Below, piece by piece: positions 10,251 through 17,324 of a stretch of 64,000 nucleotides of DNA. The stretch's first letter is position 1; every line of letters begins with the position of its first letter. The notes below the pieces were generated by a model. It searched no databases. It was not told where the DNA came from and worked only from the letters and a program-made list of their open reading frames with translations. The translations under genes were made by a program, and so were the position numbers. Origin of the DNA: Tenacibaculum sp. 1_MG-2023 (GTDB lineage Bacteria; Bacteroidota; Bacteroidia; Flavobacteriales; Flavobacteriaceae); the NCBI RefSeq assembly GCF_030547425.1, contig NZ_JAUORH010000016.1, positions 1 through 64,000 on the forward strand. Direction: 5' to 3'.

Positions 10251-10285
10251 AAAACCGTTTTGAAGTTTATTCAAAACGGTTTTTT
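10251..10285 (+). terminator. Terminator after secDF
   Basis: A perfect 14-bp stem pairs AAAACCGTTTTGAA (10251-10264) with TTCAAAACGGTTTT (10270-10283) around the loop GTTTA, followed by T residues. Confidence 0.85.
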
Positions 10286-10303
10286 CATTTAATATCAAGC
10301 AAC

Positions 10304-10311
10304 TATCTTTG
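10304..10311 (+). promoter_or_regulatory. Predicted -7 element very close to the hpt-adk start
   Basis: TATCTTTG ends only 7 nt before the ATG at 10319. Transcription normally starts about 4-8 nt after this box, so the mRNA would be leaderless or nearly so. A -33 TTG at proper spacing is not evident because the secDF terminator occupies that region. Confidence 0.4.
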
Positions 10312-10318
10312 CAATCTG

Positions 10319-11437
10319 ATGAAAATTACAAAACTCCACGATTTATACTTTAAAGAATTTATTTCAGCTGATGAAATTTCTACTACTGTAAGCTCTTTGG
10401 CTGAACAGTTAAAAAACGATTTACCTCCAAATGAAGTTCCTGTCTTTATAGGTATTTTAAATGGATGCTTTGTTTTTACTGCTGATTTTTTACGTCAGTA
10501 TAAAGGTAATTGTGAAATTAGTTTTGTTAAGCTGTCTTCTTACCAAGGCACATCTTCAACAGAAAACGTAAAGAGTTTAATTGGTCTTAACGAAGATTTA
10601 TCTGGTCGTACCGTTGTAATTTTAGAAGATATTATTGATACTGGTACAACCCTTCAAGAGATTTATGAAATCTTTAAAACAAAAAACATAAAAGAATTAA
10701 AAATAGTAACACTTTTTTACAAACCTGATGTTTACCGTAAAGAGTTACATATAGACTATATCGGAAAAAGTATTGACGATAAATTTATTGTAGGTTATGG
10801 ATTAGATTACAAAGGGTATGGTAGAAATTTGCCTGCTATTTATCAATTAACAACACAACCCAATATGAAAAATGTCGTATTATTCGGCCCTCCTGGTGCA
10901 GGAAAAGGTACTCAAGCAGAAGTTTTAAAAGAAAAATATAATTTAGTACACATTTCAACTGGAGAAGTTTTCCGATTTAATATCAAAAATGAAACTGAAC
11001 TAGGTGTATTAGCAAAAAAATATATTGATGCTGGAGATTTAGTTCCTGATGAAGTTACCATTAACATGTTAAAAGAGGAGGTAAATAAAAATGCTGATGC
11101 TGCTGGGTTTATTTTCGATGGCTTCCCCCGTACAGAATCACAAGCAGAAGCGTTAGATACTTTTTTAGCTGAGAAAGGTGAACGTATTAACGGAATGGTT
11201 GCTTTAGAAGTACCAGAAGATTTATTAGTTGAACGTTTGTTAGAAAGAGGAAAAACTAGTGGTCGTTCTGACGATATGGATGAAAGTAAAATTCGTAATC
11301 GTTTTAATGAATATAACACTAAAACAGCTATTTTAAAAGACTATTATCAAGCGCAAGGTAATTATTATGGTGTAAACGGTGTTGGTTCTATTGAAGAGAT
11401 TACACAGCGTTTATCTGACGTATTTGATACGTTATAA
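10319..11437 (+). CDS. hpt-adk: Fused hypoxanthine phosphoribosyltransferase / adenylate kinase
   Basis: One 372-aa frame encodes two complete purine enzymes. Residues 1-180 are a type I phosphoribosyltransferase with the PRPP loop VVILEDIIDTGTTLQ, which salvages hypoxanthine/guanine to IMP/GMP. Residues 183-372 are a full adenylate kinase that interconverts ATP, AMP and ADP. It starts at M183 (KNVVLFGPPGAGKGTQ P-loop), has DGFPRT in the AMP-binding part, and the LID carries RGKTSGRSDD. The LID lacks the four-cysteine zinc site of some Gram-positive kinases. The linker is almost absent. M183 (10865) could serve as an internal start, giving free Adk. Such fusions of neighbouring hpt and adk occur in some flavobacteria to my recollection. 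Confidence 0.95.
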   Translation: MKITKLHDLYFKEFISADEISTTVSSLAEQLKNDLPPNEVPVFIGILNGCFVFTADFLRQYKGNCEISFVKLSSYQGTSSTENVKSLIGLNEDLSGRTVVILEDIIDTGTTLQEIYEIFKTKNIKELKIVTLFYKPDVYRKELHIDYIGKSIDDKFIVGYGLDYKGYGRNLPAIYQLTTQPNMKNVVLFGPPGAGKGTQAEVLKEKYNLVHISTGEVFRFNIKNETELGVLAKKYIDAGDLVPDEVTINMLKEEVNKNADAAGFIFDGFPRTESQAEALDTFLAEKGERINGMVALEVPEDLLVERLLERGKTSGRSDDMDESKIRNRFNEYNTKTAILKDYYQAQGNYYGVNGVGSIEEITQRLSDVFDTL

Positions 11438-11450
11438 ATTACAGTACTTT

Positions 11451-11528
11451 GTTATTCCCGACTAGAACAGGAATTTCATTGTATAAATAATATAATATTA
11501 ACAAAATTCCTGCTTTCGTAGGAATAAC
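11451..11528. repeat. Nested palindromic intergenic repeat
   Basis: The outer arms GTTATTCC (11451-11458) and GGAATAAC (11521-11528) are inverted copies. Inner arms CAGGAATTT (11468-11476) and AAATTCCTG (11504-11512) also pair. The 78-bp unit fills most of the adk-obgE spacer. It resembles the small CAGGAAT-type palindromes found dispersed in many genomes. Confidence 0.6.
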
Positions 11529-11540
11529 ATTATAGAAGAG

Positions 11541-12530
11541 ATGACTGAAGGAAATTTTGTCGACTATATTAAAATCTACGCATCATCGGGTAAAGGTGGT
11601 CGTGGATCTGCACACTTACATCGCGAAAAGTACATCACGAAAGGTGGTCCTGATGGCGGTGATGGTGGTCGTGGTGGTCATATTATATTACGTGGCGATA
11701 AAAATATGTGGACGCTTTTCCATTTAAAATTTAAACGTCATTTTAGAGCAGAACACGGTGGCGATGGTAGTAGTAGTAGAAGTACCGGACAGGATGGTTC
11801 CGATGTTATTGTTCCTGTTCCTTTAGGAACTATTATCCGTAATGCAGATACCGATGAAGTTTTACACGAAGTTGTTGAAGACGGACAAGAAATTATCTTA
11901 TTAGAAGGTGGTAAAGGTGGTCGTGGTAACTGGCACTTTAAATCGTCAACTAATCAAACACCTCGTTATGCGCAACCAGGTATTGACGGCCAAGAAGGTT
12001 GGTATCGTATCGAATTGAAAGTTTTAGCTGATGTTGGTTTAGTAGGTTTCCCAAATGCTGGAAAGTCTACTTTATTATCGGTAATAACTGCAGCAAAACC
12101 AAAAATTGCTGATTACGCTTTTACAACCTTAAAACCTAACTTAGGAATTGTAGAATACAGAAATCATCAAAGTTTTGTAATGGCAGATATTCCTGGAATT
12201 ATTGAAGGAGCTGCTGAGGGAAAAGGTTTAGGGCATCACTTTTTACGTCATATAGAACGTAACTCTACCCTACTCTTTTTAATTCCTGCTGATAGCGAGG
12301 ATATAAAAAAGGAGTATGAAATTTTATTGAATGAGCTTCGCAAACACAATCCTGAATTATTGGATAAAGACCGTTTATTAGCTATATCAAAATCAGATAT
12401 GCTAGACGACGAATTGAAAGAAGAAATTAAACAAGAATTACCAGAAGGCATTGAAGCGTTATTTATTTCATCTGTAGCTCAACAAGGCTTAATGGAGCTC
12501 AAGGATAAATTGTGGCAAATGTTGAATTAA
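11541..12530 (+). CDS. obgE: Obg-family GTPase, short form
   Basis: A GTPase that associates with the 50S subunit and acts in ribosome maturation and the stringent response. The N-terminal Obg fold (about 1-158) has glycine-rich strands such as [13 protein letters not shown]. The G domain starts near 160, with G1 GFPNAGKST at 169-177, G3 DIPGIIEGA, and G4 SKSD. The protein is 329 aa and stops after the G domain, so the C-terminal OCT domain of longer Obg proteins is absent, as is common outside Firmicutes. The gene follows the fused hpt-adk in the same direction. Confidence 0.96.
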   Translation: MTEGNFVDYIKIYASSGKGGRGSAHLHREKYITKGGPDGGDGGRGGHIILRGDKNMWTLFHLKFKRHFRAEHGGDGSSSRSTGQDGSDVIVPVPLGTIIRNADTDEVLHEVVEDGQEIILLEGGKGGRGNWHFKSSTNQTPRYAQPGIDGQEGWYRIELKVLADVGLVGFPNAGKSTLLSVITAAKPKIADYAFTTLKPNLGIVEYRNHQSFVMADIPGIIEGAAEGKGLGHHFLRHIERNSTLLFLIPADSEDIKKEYEILLNELRKHNPELLDKDRLLAISKSDMLDDELKEEIKQELPEGIEALFISSVAQQGLMELKDKLWQMLN

Positions 12531-12555
12531 GGAATTGAGTTAATAAGAAAGTAAC

Positions 12556-12580
12556 AAAAGCGCCCTATGGGGCGCTTTTG
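12556..12580. terminator. Bidirectional terminator between obgE and the truncated gene copy
   Basis: A perfect 10-bp GC-rich stem pairs AAAAGCGCCC (12556-12565) with GGGCGCTTTT (12570-12579) around TATG. The same hairpin recurs, with one base changed, at 14182-14206 because it lies inside the 385-bp direct repeat. Confidence 0.85.
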
Positions 12581-12582
12581 TT

Positions 12583-12939
12583 TTAATCCATATTCCATAC
12601 CTTTTCAAAAATTTCTTTAAAAGCTACTTTAGGATCTTCTTTAGAGCTTTTTTCAATATACAAATTCATTAGCTCTACTCTATCTACAGCACTTGGATGT
12701 GTAAATATTTCTGGCCCTAATAAAGATTGAACTACTTCTAAATTCTGTTTTAATTCTTCTCCTAAAGTTTTCTCTTGGGTTAGCATTAAATGTATCGCAA
12801 TTAAATCTGCTAAATACTCTGCTTTTTTATAATCATTTGTTTCAATCCCAGAAGGTATTTGTGAACCCAATTTAAACTTTTTTGCTTGATTAAGTGTTAC
12901 GATGTGACCTATCTCGTGAGATAGTACATAAACTTTTAT
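12583..12939 (-). pseudogene. 5'-truncated copy of the metallopeptidase-like lipoprotein gene
   Basis: The frame reads through the HEIGH motif and the C-terminal half exactly as in the intact gene at 14209-14838. Upstream of 12939 the sequence diverges and soon reaches a stop codon. No signal peptide, lipobox or ATG is left; the only possible initiation codon inside is a TTG at 12870, which would exclude HEIGH. I read it as a non-functional leftover of the event that placed the cassette here. Substitutions against the intact copy include L-G-S-Q for F-G-L-Q. Confidence 0.85.
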
Positions 12940-13058
12940 TAATTTATCTTTACATGTCTTTGTAATAACAAATTATTTTAAATTAAAAACGTAAAATATT
13001 TTTAATACTGATATTAAATTTCCTTTTTTTTTTATATTTACGATAAATTTAAAAAAAA

Positions 13059-13715
13059 ATGAAAAAAACATTTCTACTGGTTACAATCTTAACCATTCTA
13101 TCATGTTCTAAAAATGATGAAATAGAACAAGACACTTTAACAAAAAAAGCTATTCATGAATTAATTCTATCTCAGGGATCAAATTACTCTATTAAAGAAT
13201 CAGAGGCACAAAAAGAAAGTAGCCCTATGATATTCAAAACAATAGATGAATTTAAAACTTTTTTAGAAAAGAAAAAATCTAATAATTATGAGTTCCTCAA
13301 AAAGAAATTAAATTCACTCGATTTGAAAGACAAATCGGGCTTAAACAAAAAAATAAATGAAAGATTTGGTCAACAACTTGTCGTAATAGAATATCCTCAA
13401 GCAGCTATTAACTTACAAATAGTAAGTAGATGTACAGTTAAGTCTGGTGGTTCTCAAGGACCTGTTGTATGGGGTAATCAAACTTCTTATTTTACAGGTT
13501 TTACTTTAGGGGTTTCTTACGATCATTTAAACATCAGAGGTTATGCTAGAAATTCTAGAGAAATAGAATTATTTACCAGAGGGTTAATCCACTACAACAT
13601 TGTAGTTGAAGGAATTGGCACTGTTTACACAGAGGAACATCTCGAATGGAGTGTATATAATTATGAACAACATAGACTTACATATGAAGGTTCAGGAGGA
13701 ACCTTATTAAATTAA
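13059..13715 (+). CDS. Lipoprotein of unknown function, upstream of the ubiquitin gene
   Basis: A 218-aa protein with a type II signal peptide (MKKTFLLVTILTILSC, lipobox cysteine C16). A lysine-rich helical segment spans about 25-105 and a beta-rich C-terminal half about 120-218 (GNQTSYFTGFTLGVSYD, ELFTRGLIHYNIVVEG). It has a single cysteine after the lipobox, C128, in SRCTVKSGG. I do not recognise the family. It lies 54 nt upstream of the ubiquitin gene in the same direction, inside the segment bracketed by the direct repeat, so the two probably arrived together and may share a transcript. It could be an immunity protein, a surface tether or export helper for the ubiquitin, or an unrelated passenger; the sequence does not decide. 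Confidence 0.75.
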   Translation: MKKTFLLVTILTILSCSKNDEIEQDTLTKKAIHELILSQGSNYSIKESEAQKESSPMIFKTIDEFKTFLEKKKSNNYEFLKKKLNSLDLKDKSGLNKKINERFGQQLVVIEYPQAAINLQIVSRCTVKSGGSQGPVVWGNQTSYFTGFTLGVSYDHLNIRGYARNSREIELFTRGLIHYNIVVEGIGTVYTEEHLEWSVYNYEQHRLTYEGSGGTLLN

Positions 13716-13769
13716 ACAAGTTTTAAAAAACCACCCCATTCATTATCAATAAACTAAAAAAACATTAAA

Positions 13770-14057
13770 ATGAAAAAAATATTTATTACACTACTTTTTT
13801 TAACTATTTCTTTTAATGCTTTCTCGATGCAAATTTTCGTCAAAACTTTAACTGGTAAAACTTATACTATAGAAGTTGAATCTAGCGATACAATTGAGAA
13901 TGTTAAATTAAAACTACAAGACAAAACTGGAGTCCCCCCTGAATGTATGAGAATTTTGTATGTAGGTAGACAACTTGAGGACGGAAGAACCTTAAGTGAT
14001 TATAACATTGTAAAAGAAAGCACATTACATATGATTTTAAGGAGTAACAACTGTTAA
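13770..14057 (+). CDS. Secreted ubiquitin with C-terminal Asn-Cys in place of Gly-Gly
   Basis: A 95-aa protein made of a Sec signal peptide (1-19, ending AFS) and a complete ubiquitin that begins at its own Met1 (M20). By hand alignment 54 of the 76 ubiquitin positions equal the human protein, including [33 protein letters not shown] and KESTLH. Lysines 6, 11, 27, 29, 33 and 63 are kept; K48 is Arg. The L8-I44-V70 patch becomes L-L-I. The tail reads LRSNNC, so the diglycine needed for E1 activation is gone and residue 76 is Cys. A second Cys replaces Q40. This is the layout of the Bacteroides fragilis protein BfUbb, a secreted ubiquitin-like antagonist with a C-terminal Cys. Conjugation is therefore unlikely; a toxin-like role is inferred. 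Confidence 0.93.
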   Translation: MKKIFITLLFLTISFNAFSMQIFVKTLTGKTYTIEVESSDTIENVKLKLQDKTGVPPECMRILYVGRQLEDGRTLSDYNIVKESTLHMILRSNNC

Positions 14058-14119
14058 TAACTATAACTATATGTGTCTTCTTAAAAAAGTGTTACAGATT
14101 TTATAGGATTAAAATAGTT

Positions 14120-14152
14120 AAAACACAGATAGCTGTCTTATCTGTTGTTTTC
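14120..14152 (+). terminator. Probable terminator after the ubiquitin gene
   Basis: AAACACAGATA (14121-14131) pairs with TATCTGTTGTTT (14139-14150), with one bulged base and a 7-nt loop, followed by TTCT. It lies about 65 nt after the ubiquitin stop codon. Confidence 0.55.
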
Positions 14153-14180
14153 TAAAAGCTCTATAATCTCTTATAAAAAA

Positions 14181-14565
14181 CAAAGGCGCCCTATGGGGCG
14201 CTTTTGTTTTAATCCATATTCCATACCTTTTCAAAAATTTCTTTAAAAGCTACGTTAGGATCTTCTTTAGAGCTTTTTTCAATATACAAATTCATTAGTT
14301 CTACTCTATCTACAGCACTTGGATGTGTAAATATTTCTGGCCCTAATAAAGATTGAACTACTTCTAAATTCTGTTTTAATTCTTCTCCTAAAGTTTTCTC
14401 TTTGGTTAGCATTAAATGTATCGCAATTAAATCTGCTAAATACTCTGCTTTTTTATAATCATTTGTTTCAATCCCAGAAGGTATTTGTAAACCAAATTTA
14501 AACTTTTTTGCTTGATTAAGTGTTACGATGTGACCTATCTCGTGAGATAGTACATAAACTTTTAT
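14181..14565. repeat. Direct repeat, right copy (385 bp)
   Basis: This copy is continuous with the intact metallopeptidase-like gene and includes its terminator hairpin (about 14182-14206). It marks the right edge of the inserted lipoprotein-ubiquitin segment. The repeat period is 1626 bp. Confidence 0.9.
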
Positions 14566-14838
14566 ATAATCTTTATCATAATCTACTAATCCCTGACTTA
14601 CTTCAATATAATTATCTGCTGCTCCAGCATTAATAGAGTTGTCATTTTTATCTATCCTAAACTCATTAGGTATTTGTATGTCTTTGTACGAACTAAATAA
14701 AGGTTTTATTCTTTCTTGATACAGTTTATTTAGCTGTTCTTCTTTAGTTAATTCTAGAACTATGTCTTCATTTTTTATAGCACTTGTTTTACAAGTTACT
14801 AGTAAAATGGCTATTAATAATATGGTTACTTTATTCAT
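14209..14838 (-). CDS. Metallopeptidase-like lipoprotein with HEIGH motif
   Basis: A 209-aa protein with a lipoprotein signal (MNKVTILLIAILLVTC, C16). The zinc signature VLSHEIGHIVTL places H99, E100 and H103 as a gluzincin-type HExxH, and AEYLADLIAI about 28 residues later could supply the third ligand (E132), as in M48-like peptidases. The rest is helical. It is small for M48 and lacks the usual membrane helices, so substrate and activity are open. It would act in the periplasm or on the outer membrane. It is transcribed leftwards, downstream of the SusCD block. A truncated copy at 12583-12939 lies on the far side of the ubiquitin cassette. Confidence 0.75.
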   Translation of the reverse strand: MNKVTILLIAILLVTCKTSAIKNEDIVLELTKEEQLNKLYQERIKPLFSSYKDIQIPNEFRIDKNDNSINAGAADNYIEVSQGLVDYDKDYIKVYVLSHEIGHIVTLNQAKKFKFGLQIPSGIETNDYKKAEYLADLIAIHLMLTKEKTLGEELKQNLEVVQSLLGPEIFTHPSAVDRVELMNLYIEKSSKEDPNVAFKEIFEKVWNMD

Positions 14839-14905
14839 TATAAATTTGCATAAAAAAACACCCTTAAAATAAATTCTAAGAGTGCTTAACTAGGGGAATA
14901 ATCAA

Positions 14906-15919
14906 TTAATCAAAATAAGTGTACGTAATGTCAGTGTTAATGAATCCAAATACTACATATGACGCTGTTACAGGATAGTTATCTGTGTTATATGTGTACG
15001 TTACAGGTGTATCACTTGAAAAACTACCTTGTGTTGGGTTGTTTACGTTTACTGCATCTAACCCTATTCCTATATTTATCTTTGAAAAAGCTGATGGATA
15101 AACACCTTTAAAAGGATTATTTTTATCATCATAAGTGTTTTCCAATGTTTCAGCTCCAATAGTTTGAGACTTTACATTTCCTTCTTTGTTGTATACATAA
15201 CTTGTATTAGTTATTTTATCATTTTCTTTGTTTACCCTTACCTTCTTTTCTAATCTATTATCAGAATCATAAGTGTAGGTATAAGTATAAACCTCTTTAC
15301 CATCTTTTTTTTCAATAGCGCTTGCAATTAAACCTGCATCATTGTAAGTGTAAATTGTACTTTTCGTATCAGTTTTAACTTCTATTACTTGGTTTTTATC
15401 ATCATATACCAATGTGTACGTTGTAGTTGCTCCACCTTCTTCAATTTCATATGACTTAATAAAGTTAGATACATCATCATATGTATAAGTAGTTAAACTC
15501 TCGCTATAATCGTCTTTAAAAAGGAAAGTCTTTATTTTAGAACCACTACCTACTTCTCCACGAATATTAATAGTAACATTGTATACTTTCTCATCACCAT
15601 TTTCTGCAGTAACAGTAAAAGGCATTGCTTCACCGTCAACAAAATTTACCGCTTCTCCTGAGGCTGGTGAAATAGTAGCTTTATCTGATATAGTAATATT
15701 AGGAACTAAACCTGTAATATCTGTTTTAAAAGGAACACTTATTGTAATGTTATTTCCTAAATCGTATATAACATCATCTTCACTTAAGCCTTCAAAGTTT
15801 ATTTTAAAACTTGTAATACTGTTTAAAGATGATTGTACTACTTTATCGTTATCATCACTAGAGCAGCTTACTATTACAAGTGCAATAATTAAAGACAAAA
15901 AAGGGAAAACTTTTTTCAT
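14906..15919 (-). CDS. Surface lipoprotein with DUF5018-like domain and YD-like repeats
   Basis: A 337-aa lipoprotein (signal ending IVSC, C19, then an S/D-rich tether SSDDNDK). The first domain (about 35-120) has the ITSFKINFEG ... ISPASGEAV ... YNVTI pattern of beta-sandwich DUF5018-like domains found beside SusD. The second half (about 135-270) is made of tyrosine-rich beta-hairpin repeats (YTYDD, YTYNDAG, YTYDSDN, YVYNKEGN) like YD repeats. It follows susD by 77 bp in the same direction. By analogy with Sus loci it is probably an outer-membrane surface lipoprotein that binds the ligand; that is inference. Confidence 0.75.
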   Translation of the reverse strand: MKKVFPFLSLIIALVIVSCSSDDNDKVVQSSLNSITSFKINFEGLSEDDVIYDLGNNITISVPFKTDITGLVPNITISDKATISPASGEAVNFVDGEAMPFTVTAENGDEKVYNVTINIRGEVGSGSKIKTFLFKDDYSESLTTYTYDDVSNFIKSYEIEEGGATTTYTLVYDDKNQVIEVKTDTKSTIYTYNDAGLIASAIEKKDGKEVYTYTYTYDSDNRLEKKVRVNKENDKITNTSYVYNKEGNVKSQTIGAETLENTYDDKNNPFKGVYPSAFSKINIGIGLDAVNVNNPTQGSFSSDTPVTYTYNTDNYPVTASYVVFGFINTDITYTYFD

Positions 15920-15996
15920 AATGTAAATATTTAAATAATTAGTAATTAAGTATCAATTTATTTTTATCCGTTTGATACTTGCCGGATATTTTTATC

Positions 15997-17313
15997 TTAA
16001 AAATTTGGGTTATTTATCTTAGCATCGTTTGGAAACTGAACGACATACCTACTGTCATTTTTATTTAGGGTATAATTTTTTCCTTCGTACCACTTTGTTA
16101 TTTCAGGTTGTGTAGTTCTTTTTAAGTCATTCCAACGTTGCCCCTCAATTGCAAATTCACGTGCACGCTCGTCTAATATTTCTTCATATAACTGTTGCTT
16201 TGTTAATGAATTAATATAAGTAGTATAAGTTGCAACTTTAGCTGGTGTATATCTTTTCTTTATTAATACTAACAGTTGCTCTTTTGCAAATGTTAATTCG
16301 TTTAATTGTGTATATGCTTCTGCTAAGGTTAAATATAGTTCAGCTACTCTGAAGGTTGATTTATATTTAATATCAGCTGTTTTAGCAGCTCTGTATACTG
16401 TTCCGTCTTTCTTAAAGTAAATATTAAATCTTAAATCGTTTATTCTATCATATTTATTTAAAAATTGATCAGAAATAGAAGCATCGGTAGTGATATTATT
16501 AGAAGATACTATGTCTAATGCCAAAATAGATTCTATTGAATTAAACTCTGAAGGCATCATAGAACTATCTGAATTTAAGTCTTGTATTGTATTTTTTATA
16601 GCTAAAGCTTCTTTACTTGCGTCAATAGCTTTTTGCCACTCCTTTTTATACAAATACACTCTAGCTTTTAGACTTTTTAAGGCAATTTTTGAAAATCTAT
16701 AGTTAAAACCAGAAGCTTGCTGTTCTATATTTAAACGTGCTTCGGCATTAGAAAGATCACTTAATATTTGCGTATATACTTCTTCTACTGATTGAATGTC
16801 ATACTTTTGGTCTAAGTTATATTCAGTAACTATAGGGACTCCATTATCATTCCCTGCCGTTGTTGTATCATATGCCTTTGCATACAAATTAATTAACTGA
16901 AAATATTGTAGTGCTCGTAAAGCGTAAGCTTCTCCTACTAATTGGGTAATTGCTGCTGCATCTCCAGTAATTTCTGTTTCTTTTTCTATAACATGGTTTG
17001 CATGAAAAATTATTTTATAGAAACTAGCATACGAAAAAGGTGTTGTTAGTGGTGACGCATTGGCATCATTCCAAATAAAAAGATCTTCGTACAGTTCAGA
17101 CGCAAAAGATGCTTTAGTTAATTGAAGCTCATCTGCTCTATAAGTAGTTAATATATGGTTGTTTTTTTCTGTTGCATAAGCTGTTGTTAAAAAGCTTCTG
17201 TAATCTTCAACCGATTTTGGTATTACTTGTCCTACCGGTTCTATATCTAAGTAATCATCACAAGAAAAGATGCTTACTATGCTAATTAATAATATGTATA
17301 TATGTTTTTTCAT
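15997..17313 (-). CDS. SusD/RagB-family nutrient-binding lipoprotein
   Basis: A 438-aa lipoprotein with signal peptidase II site IFSC (C18) followed by the DDYLDIEPVGQV start typical of SusD. SusD proteins cap the SusC barrel on the cell surface and bind substrate. The helical TPR-like core includes EAYALRALQYFQLINLYAKA. The C-terminal ILDERAREFAIEGQRWNDLK is a hallmark block of the family. It lies 11 nt after susC, in the same operon. The linked peptidase suggests protein or peptide ligands rather than glycans. Confidence 0.93.
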   Translation of the reverse strand: MKKHIYILLISIVSIFSCDDYLDIEPVGQVIPKSVEDYRSFLTTAYATEKNNHILTTYRADELQLTKASFASELYEDLFIWNDANASPLTTPFSYASFYKIIFHANHVIEKETEITGDAAAITQLVGEAYALRALQYFQLINLYAKAYDTTTAGNDNGVPIVTEYNLDQKYDIQSVEEVYTQILSDLSNAEARLNIEQQASGFNYRFSKIALKSLKARVYLYKKEWQKAIDASKEALAIKNTIQDLNSDSSMMPSEFNSIESILALDIVSSNNITTDASISDQFLNKYDRINDLRFNIYFKKDGTVYRAAKTADIKYKSTFRVAELYLTLAEAYTQLNELTFAKEQLLVLIKKRYTPAKVATYTTYINSLTKQQLYEEILDERAREFAIEGQRWNDLKRTTQPEITKWYEGKNYTLNKNDSRYVVQFPNDAKINNPNF

Positions 17314-17324
17314 TACTGTATTTT

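Larger units (their letters stand above)
12555..12939. repeat. Direct repeat, left copy (385 bp)
   Basis: This stretch matches 14181-14565 base for base without gaps at a constant offset of 1626, with only a handful of substitutions (about 98% by eye). It contains the terminator and the 3' portion of the metallopeptidase-like gene. Homology ends abruptly after AACTTTTAT at 12939. Together with the right copy it brackets the lipoprotein and ubiquitin genes. Confidence 0.9.

Noticed and set aside
12583..12870. Independent small gene starting at a TTG
   Set aside because: It is the 3' part of the duplicated metallopeptidase-like gene; the frame continues upstream through HEIGH and then ends at the repeat border without a start.
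13770..14057. Eukaryotic contamination as the source of the ubiquitin sequence
   Set aside because: The gene has a bacterial signal peptide, host-like AT-rich codon use, a terminator and bacterial neighbours on both sides, and its tail lacks the diglycine.
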